Shown piece after piece: positions 7,077-10,740 of a stretch of 10,740 bases of DNA. The position numbers and the translations under genes are program-made. The stretch's first letter is position 1. The number at the start of each line of letters is the position of its first letter. Source of the DNA: Calditrichota bacterium (GTDB lineage: Bacteria; Calditrichota; Calditrichia; RBG-13-44-9; J042); the NCBI GenBank assembly GCA_013150955.1, contig JAADJD010000058.1:1-10740 (forward strand). The letters run 5' to 3'. The notes beneath the pieces were generated by a model. That model ran no database searches. It worked only from the letters and a program-made list of their open reading frames with translations, and was not told the origin of the DNA.

Positions 7077-9065
7077 ATGGAAATACCGCTTCTAAAAGAC
7101 ATCGTCATTCTTTTTAGCCTTTCTGTAGGGGTACTGTATTTGTGCCACCGATTTGGTATTCCCACCATTGTGGGATTTCTGGTCACCGGCATGGTGGTGG
7201 GGCCTTATGGTCTGGGGCTCATTCATGCCATGCACGAAGTGGAAATGCTGGCGGAAATTGGTGTGGTGCTATTGCTCTTCACCATAGGCATTGAATTTTC
7301 TCTGGAAAAACTACTCCAATTGAAAAAAACGGTGTTGATTGGCGGCACCCTGCAGGTGCTGATCACCACCTGGGTGGCCGTCATCCTGGCCAAACAGTTT
7401 GGATTCGGTGGCTTTACCGGCGAGTTCATCTTCCTGGGATTTCTGATGGCGTTGAGCAGCACGGCGGTGGTTTTAAAATTGATCCAGGATCGCGCAGAAG
7501 TGGATAGTCCCCACGGACGCATCACCCTGGGAATATTGATTTTTCAGGACATTATCATCGTCCCCATGATTCTGATCACCCCATTCCTGGCCGGTAAATC
7601 CGATCAGGTAGACATGGCCATGTGGCCATTGCTGGTCAAAGGGGCTCTCATTATCATTCTGGTGATTGTTGGAGCCAAATGGCTGGTGCCTCACCTTCTG
7701 TACCAGATTGCCCGAACCCGTAATCACGAACTTTTTCTGCTCTCCATTGTGGTGATTTGCTTCGGGGTAGCCTGGTTGACGGCACAGGCTGGCCTTTCCC
7801 TTGCACTGGGCGCCTTTCTGGCTGGGCTCATCATTTCCGAATCGGAATACAGCCACCATGCCCTGGGGAATATTCTCCCCTTTCGGGATGTCTTTACTAC
7901 GTTCTTTTTTGTTTCCATCGGGATGATGTTAAACATGGGTTTTCTGTTTCAACAGGTCATCACCATCCTGTTGATGACCCTGGCGGTTCTGACCATCAAA
8001 TCGCTGATTGCGGGACTGGTAACCCTGTTGCTGGGTTTTCCGTTACGCACGGGCATTCTGGTGGGTCTGGCACTGGGACAAATTGGCGAATTTTCTTTTA
8101 TCCTTTCGCGAGTGGGACTGGAGAACGGATTGCTTTCCGGTGATATTTACCAGCAATTTCTCTCGGTGACCATCCTGAGCATGGCCAGTACCCCTTTTCT
8201 GCTGGCACTGGCACCGCGTCTGGCCACCCGACTGGGACGTCTCCCACTGCCGGATTGGGTCACTCGCCCTGCAGAGGAAACCCGCACTGTATCTAATCTT
8301 CGGGATCATCTGATCATCATTGGTTTCGGGGTGAACGGACGCAACGTGGCCCGCGCCGCCCGTGCCGCTGGCATTCCCTACATCATCATCGAGATGAATC
8401 CCGAAACCGTTCGTCGGGAACAGGCCAGGGGCGTGCCCATTTTTTATGGAGACGCCACGCGAGAACCGGTATTATCGCGTGCCCGGGTGGAACATGCCCG
8501 GGTTGTGGTGGTGGCCATCAATGATCCCACGGCCACCCGTCGCATTACCGAAGCGGTGCGGCGCCTGAACCCTTCCGCCCATTTAATCGTGCGAACGCGC
8601 TACGTTCAGGAAGTTCAGCCCCTGTACGAACTGGGCGCCAACGAAGTCATTCCCGAGGAGTTCGAGACCTCGGTGGAAATTTTTACCCGCGTGCTGGCTC
8701 AATACCTGATTCCCCGGGACACCATTGAAAAATTAGTGGCCCGGGTGCGTGCGGATGGATACCAGATGTTCCGCTCGCTCTCTGCCCCGCTACCCGCGGG
8801 CGATTTGAAGCTGCATCTGCCGGATGTGGAAATCAGTACCTGCCGGATTCCCGAGGAATCCCCCGTCATTGGCAAAAGCCTTGTTGAGCTAAATTTGAGG
8901 CAACGTTTCGATGTTTCGGTGGTGGCCATCCGCCGTGATGAGCAGCTCTTTTTAAATCCCGATCCCCACCTGCGTCTGCAATCCCAGGACTTCCTTATCC
9001 TGCTGGGAAAACCCGAGCCCCTGAACCGGGCCATGCGTTACCTGGAAGGAAGCATGGATGGTTAG
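7077..9065 (+). CDS. CPA2-family monovalent cation:proton antiporter with RCK domains (KefB/YbaL-like)
   Basis: An inner-membrane antiporter expected to exchange K+ or Na+ for H+. Residues 7-385 form the hydrophobic core of about 12-13 membrane segments. They carry the family's G(F/Y)LVTGMVVGP motif (33-43), LLLFTIGIEFSL (65-76), ALSSTAVVLKL (125-135), the QD pair in ILIFQDIIIVP (153-163), and LALGQIGEFSFIL (331-343). A cytoplasmic RCK_N/TrkA-N domain (about 411-545) has the dinucleotide-binding loop GFGVNGRNVA (416-425) and an acidic residue at the end of strand 2 (E439). An RCK_C/TrkA-C domain (about 582-657) ends the protein. The 662-aa length fits this three-part class. No good Shine-Dalgarno precedes the ATG at 7077, but the protein starts in register with the family. 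It is monocistronic. Which cation it carries cannot be read from sequence; the RCK part implies gating by nucleotide or ligand. Confidence 0.92.
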   Translation: MEIPLLKDIVILFSLSVGVLYLCHRFGIPTIVGFLVTGMVVGPYGLGLIHAMHEVEMLAEIGVVLLLFTIGIEFSLEKLLQLKKTVLIGGTLQVLITTWVAVILAKQFGFGGFTGEFIFLGFLMALSSTAVVLKLIQDRAEVDSPHGRITLGILIFQDIIIVPMILITPFLAGKSDQVDMAMWPLLVKGALIIILVIVGAKWLVPHLLYQIARTRNHELFLLSIVVICFGVAWLTAQAGLSLALGAFLAGLIISESEYSHHALGNILPFRDVFTTFFFVSIGMMLNMGFLFQQVITILLMTLAVLTIKSLIAGLVTLLLGFPLRTGILVGLALGQIGEFSFILSRVGLENGLLSGDIYQQFLSVTILSMASTPFLLALAPRLATRLGRLPLPDWVTRPAEETRTVSNLRDHLIIIGFGVNGRNVARAARAAGIPYIIIEMNPETVRREQARGVPIFYGDATREPVLSRARVEHARVVVVAINDPTATRRITEAVRRLNPSAHLIVRTRYVQEVQPLYELGANEVIPEEFETSVEIFTRVLAQYLIPRDTIEKLVARVRADGYQMFRSLSAPLPAGDLKLHLPDVEISTCRIPEESPVIGKSLVELNLRQRFDVSVVAIRRDEQLFLNPDPHLRLQSQDFLILLGKPEPLNRAMRYLEGSMDG

Positions 9066-9158
9066 CCCCCCGAAACCGGCGATTATTGTCCCGGAAGATT
9101 TCAGGCGGTTGAGTAAAAGTGAAATTTCATCAGGATTGGATCCATTTCCCGCTCACAT

Positions 9159-9382
9159 AAACCCAGATTATGCAGTAGCCTACGAATTACACGAATGAAC
9201 ACCAATAAAAATAATAAAATGCACTGGATTCTATCTGAATGAAAATGTTTCCCGGGACATATTCGCTATTTTGTTGATTTTTTCGAATTCATTCGCGTGA
9301 TTCGCGGTTTAATGCTTTATTTGGGTTAATTACATTTGTGTCCATTCGTGTCATTCGTGTTCGAATGCATAAATCGGGTTAA
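9159..9382 (+). repeat. Intergenic palindromic repeat, copy D (right arm duplicated)
   Basis: The left arm begins AAACCCAGATTATGCAG, with ACGAAT at 9182 and 9191 (9-bp step). The core around 9222-9270 has CACTGGATTCTATCTGAATG. The right arm TTCATTCGCGTGATTCGCGG ends TTATTTGGGTT at 9327. A second arm (9328-9382) carries ATTCGTG at 9344 and 9353, again 9 bp apart, and ends GCATAAATCGGGTTAAA. The repeat lies between two convergent genes. The 90 bp on each side of it (9066-9158, 9383-9473) hold no gene and no convincing terminator. Confidence 0.75.
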
Positions 9383-9473
9383 AGCGGGATTAATAAATTT
9401 CCACGTAATAATAAATGAGCGAAATATGTCCTGATATGAGAAAGAAAAGCATGGATTCACCCGTTGATTAATT

Positions 9474-10205
9474 TTACTCTGCAAATGAATAGGGTGTCGC
9501 ATCCGGGAAGTGAATGCTTTCAATAATGCCCAGCACTAACCCGTCTTCCCCCTCGTGGAAAAATCGGCGTTCCGGGCAGATTACGGTGACAATGCAAAAA
9601 AACATATCGTTATCTGAATTCAAAAAGGGTCCCCAAACACTTTGCAACACCACCTGCCGCCGGGTCCCCTCAACGGTCGGGAAATCCCTTACAAACGCAC
9701 AAATGGACTGGCGGATTCCTTGCTTATTTTTGAAGATATAAATTTCTAAAGAATTTTGCTTCAATTTATTGGTAAATCGGTTTCGTTCCAATGCCTTATC
9801 GGCATAAAACATGGATGGTATGGCGGAAAAAGTGTCGGATATTAGAACGTTGTATTTATCAAAACTGACCATGATTTTCAGGAAGTCGAACTTGTTTCGG
9901 GTATAATTCTTACCCAGAACGATCTTTCCCTGATATTCCGATTCTTCCCGGGCGACTTCAACAACGTCCTCTGGTAATCGCATATTGAAGGGATTGTTTA
10001 AAATCCTGAATGTCCATTGATTGTTTTCCGGCAAAACCTGTGGAACAATGGTTTGTTCTATTGGGCCGGTTGGAGTCAAAACTTTAATCCGGTATTCAGA
10101 AGGTTTTTCATTGTCCTCCAAAATCACGGCAAGATAGGTCAATTTCGGTGCGCATTGAAACAAGAAGATTAACAAGAAAAGCCAACCCCAATAAAACCGA
10201 TTCAT
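9474..10205 (-). CDS. Putative lipoprotein of unknown function, 243 aa
   Basis: I do not recognise this protein. It opens with MNR, a hydrophobic stretch (YWGWLFLLIFLF) and a cysteine at residue 18, which resembles a type II signal peptide. The residues before the Cys (LFQC) do not fit the usual lipobox, where Gly, Ala or Ser precedes Cys, so lipidation is only likely. The mature part is mixed alpha/beta with many aromatic and basic residues, no transmembrane segment and no known motif; Cys residues also occur in SICAF, FFCIV and VICPE. The start at 10205 has AGAGGG five bases upstream and gives a clean signal peptide; the frame is open back to 10346, but that extension would bury the signal sequence. 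The gene is AT-richer than korAB and the antiporter and faces the antiporter gene convergently, which would fit acquisition or rapid evolution. Confidence 0.65.
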   Translation of the reverse strand: MNRFYWGWLFLLIFLFQCAPKLTYLAVILEDNEKPSEYRIKVLTPTGPIEQTIVPQVLPENNQWTFRILNNPFNMRLPEDVVEVAREESEYQGKIVLGKNYTRNKFDFLKIMVSFDKYNVLISDTFSAIPSMFYADKALERNRFTNKLKQNSLEIYIFKNKQGIRQSICAFVRDFPTVEGTRRQVVLQSVWGPFLNSDNDMFFCIVTVICPERRFFHEGEDGLVLGIIESIHFPDATPYSFAE

Positions 10206-10421
10206 CCTGTCCCTCTGTTTTTGAGGTATGAAATACAAGCCGTATGCCACATTCTGTTTTACTCGATTTTTCGGCAGGGACTGTGTCAAAAGGGGGACAG
10301 GACTTAAAAACAGGCGTGTCCATAAGCGGACAGACAGTAAATTCAACCGGGAACGGTTAAATTATCGAAGTGGCAAGACGGTTCCCATGTGCTGGAGGAG
10401 CATGGTGGCCATCCAAAAATA
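10206..10421. other. Non-coding upstream region of the lipoprotein gene
   Basis: I see no gene here. A TTGACA hexamer read on the minus strand (10287-10282) could be a -35 box, but no convincing -10 lies 16-18 bp downstream. On the plus strand the stretch 10276-10321 has AGGGACTGTGTCAAAA followed by GGGGGACAGGAC and a GTGTCC, a loose set of GACAG/CTGTC words. It may be a decayed REP-like or IS-end sequence. Confidence 0.3.
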
Positions 10422-10549
10422 GACCCAGACAATGCATCAAACCGCGAATCATGCGAATGAAACTAAAACTAAAATAATATCCAAAATCGCGAATAGGCCC
10501 CGACACAAATTTTCATCCAGATATAATCCAATGGATTTTATTGTTTTTA
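10422..10549 (-). repeat. Intergenic palindromic repeat, copy E (inverted, truncated)
   Basis: On the plus strand this reads as the reverse complement of copies B-D: the right arm first (GACCCAGACAATGCATCAAA, then CCGCGAATCATGCGAATGAA), then the core (about 10480-10540, including TTTCATCCAGATATAATCCA). Similarity stops after TTTTTA at 10549, in the TTATTTTTATT tract that in other copies leads into the left arm. The left arm is absent, consistent with interruption by the insertion sequence that follows. Confidence 0.7.
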
Positions 10550-10588
10550 CTTGTAGAAACCTTTGATTTAATCGATTAAAAATTTTCT

Positions 10589-10617
10589 TTGCAAAACAAG
10601 CAAAAACCCCGTATAAT
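10589..10617 (+). promoter_or_regulatory. Promoter of the partial transposase gene
   Basis: TTGCAA (10589-10594, 4/6) and a perfect TATAAT (10612-10617) are 17 bp apart. They are followed by the purine-rich ribosome-binding site AGGGGGG (10637-10643) and a GTG start at 10652. Confidence 0.6.
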
Positions 10618-10651
10618 TAAATAAAAACAACAAGATAGGGGGGACGAACCG

Positions 10652-10740
10652 GTGATTGGCAAACCAAAATCTCAGCTTTCGCTTCTCGACAGCGCTTTTA
10701 ACAGCCGAACGAAAAGAAGTCGCAGTGACCAGCTACTTAA
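10652..10740 (+). CDS. Partial transposase, N-terminus only (IS5/IS1182-like, tentative)
   Basis: Only 29 codons are visible, starting with GTG 8 nt after AGGGGGG. The peptide begins VIGKPKSQLSLLDSAFNSRT and continues KRSRSDQLL. A basic start followed by a QLSLLD-type segment and a leucine-rich stretch resembles the N-termini of IS5/IS1182-type DDE transposases. Together with the consensus promoter and the interruption of repeat copy E, this supports an insertion-sequence gene. The catalytic domain lies beyond the edge, so the family is a guess; a different short-leader gene remains possible. Confidence 0.5.
   Translation, partial: MIGKPKSQLSLLDSAFNSRTKRSRSDQLL

Larger units (their letters stand above)
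10550..10740 (+). mobile_element. Left end of a second insertion sequence
   Basis: The segment begins where repeat copy E breaks off and carries a promoter and the start of a transposase-like gene, then leaves the window. The exact terminal inverted repeat cannot be fixed without the other end. A 12-bp palindrome, TTAATCGATTAA, lies at 10568-10579. Confidence 0.45.

Noticed and set aside
10228-10422. 64-codon plus-strand frame upstream of copy E
   Set aside because: It overlaps the lipoprotein leader antisense, has no ribosome-binding site, and ends in the repeat.
1155-10549. CRISPR array
   Set aside because: The repeats are about 170 bp, lie kilobases apart between genes, differ from copy to copy and occur in both orientations; there are no regular spacers and no cas genes.

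Overview
The window is bacterial chromosome: moderately GC-rich housekeeping genes set in AT-rich intergenic DNA full of repeats and mobile-element ends. No 16S rRNA or other firm taxonomic marker is present. The two-subunit 2-oxoacid:ferredoxin oxidoreductase and the style of the intergenic repeats suggest an anaerobic or microaerophilic environmental lineage, perhaps in the FCB/Calditrichota area; this is only an inference.

Layout. Positions 1-797 hold the 5' part of an IS982-family insertion sequence on the minus strand: a transposase running off the left edge, a good promoter, and a terminal inverted repeat at 781-797. At 934-1157 lies a short non-coding element whose ends match that IS end. 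Its interior is packed with nested hairpins, so it looks like a MITE mobilised by the IS982-type transposase. It abuts copy A of a second, unrelated intergenic repeat family. The gene at 1323-3401 encodes a 692-aa protein with glycosyltransferase-like (GT-A) motifs. After repeat copy B come korA (start re-set to 3753) and korB, a two-gene operon 3 nt apart that closes with a Rho-independent terminator at 6657-6700. Repeat copy C follows, then a 662-aa CPA2-family cation:proton antiporter with fused RCK/TrkA domains (7077-9065). Repeat copy D separates it from a convergent, AT-richer lipoprotein gene on the minus strand (9474-10205). Copy E, in inverted orientation, is cut at about 10549, where a second insertion sequence begins; its promoter and the first 29 codons of its transposase are visible before the right edge.

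How the parts relate. KorAB would interconvert 2-oxoglutarate (or a related 2-oxoacid) and the acyl-CoA with ferredoxin as electron carrier. The antiporter is a separate membrane transport unit. The glycosyltransferase-like protein and the lipoprotein stand alone, with no pathway context here. The unifying non-coding theme is a family of about 170-bp palindromic intergenic repeats (five copies, A-E). They have 40-bp arms built from 9-bp 'ATTCGTG' steps and an asymmetric core, and in three copies an arm is duplicated.
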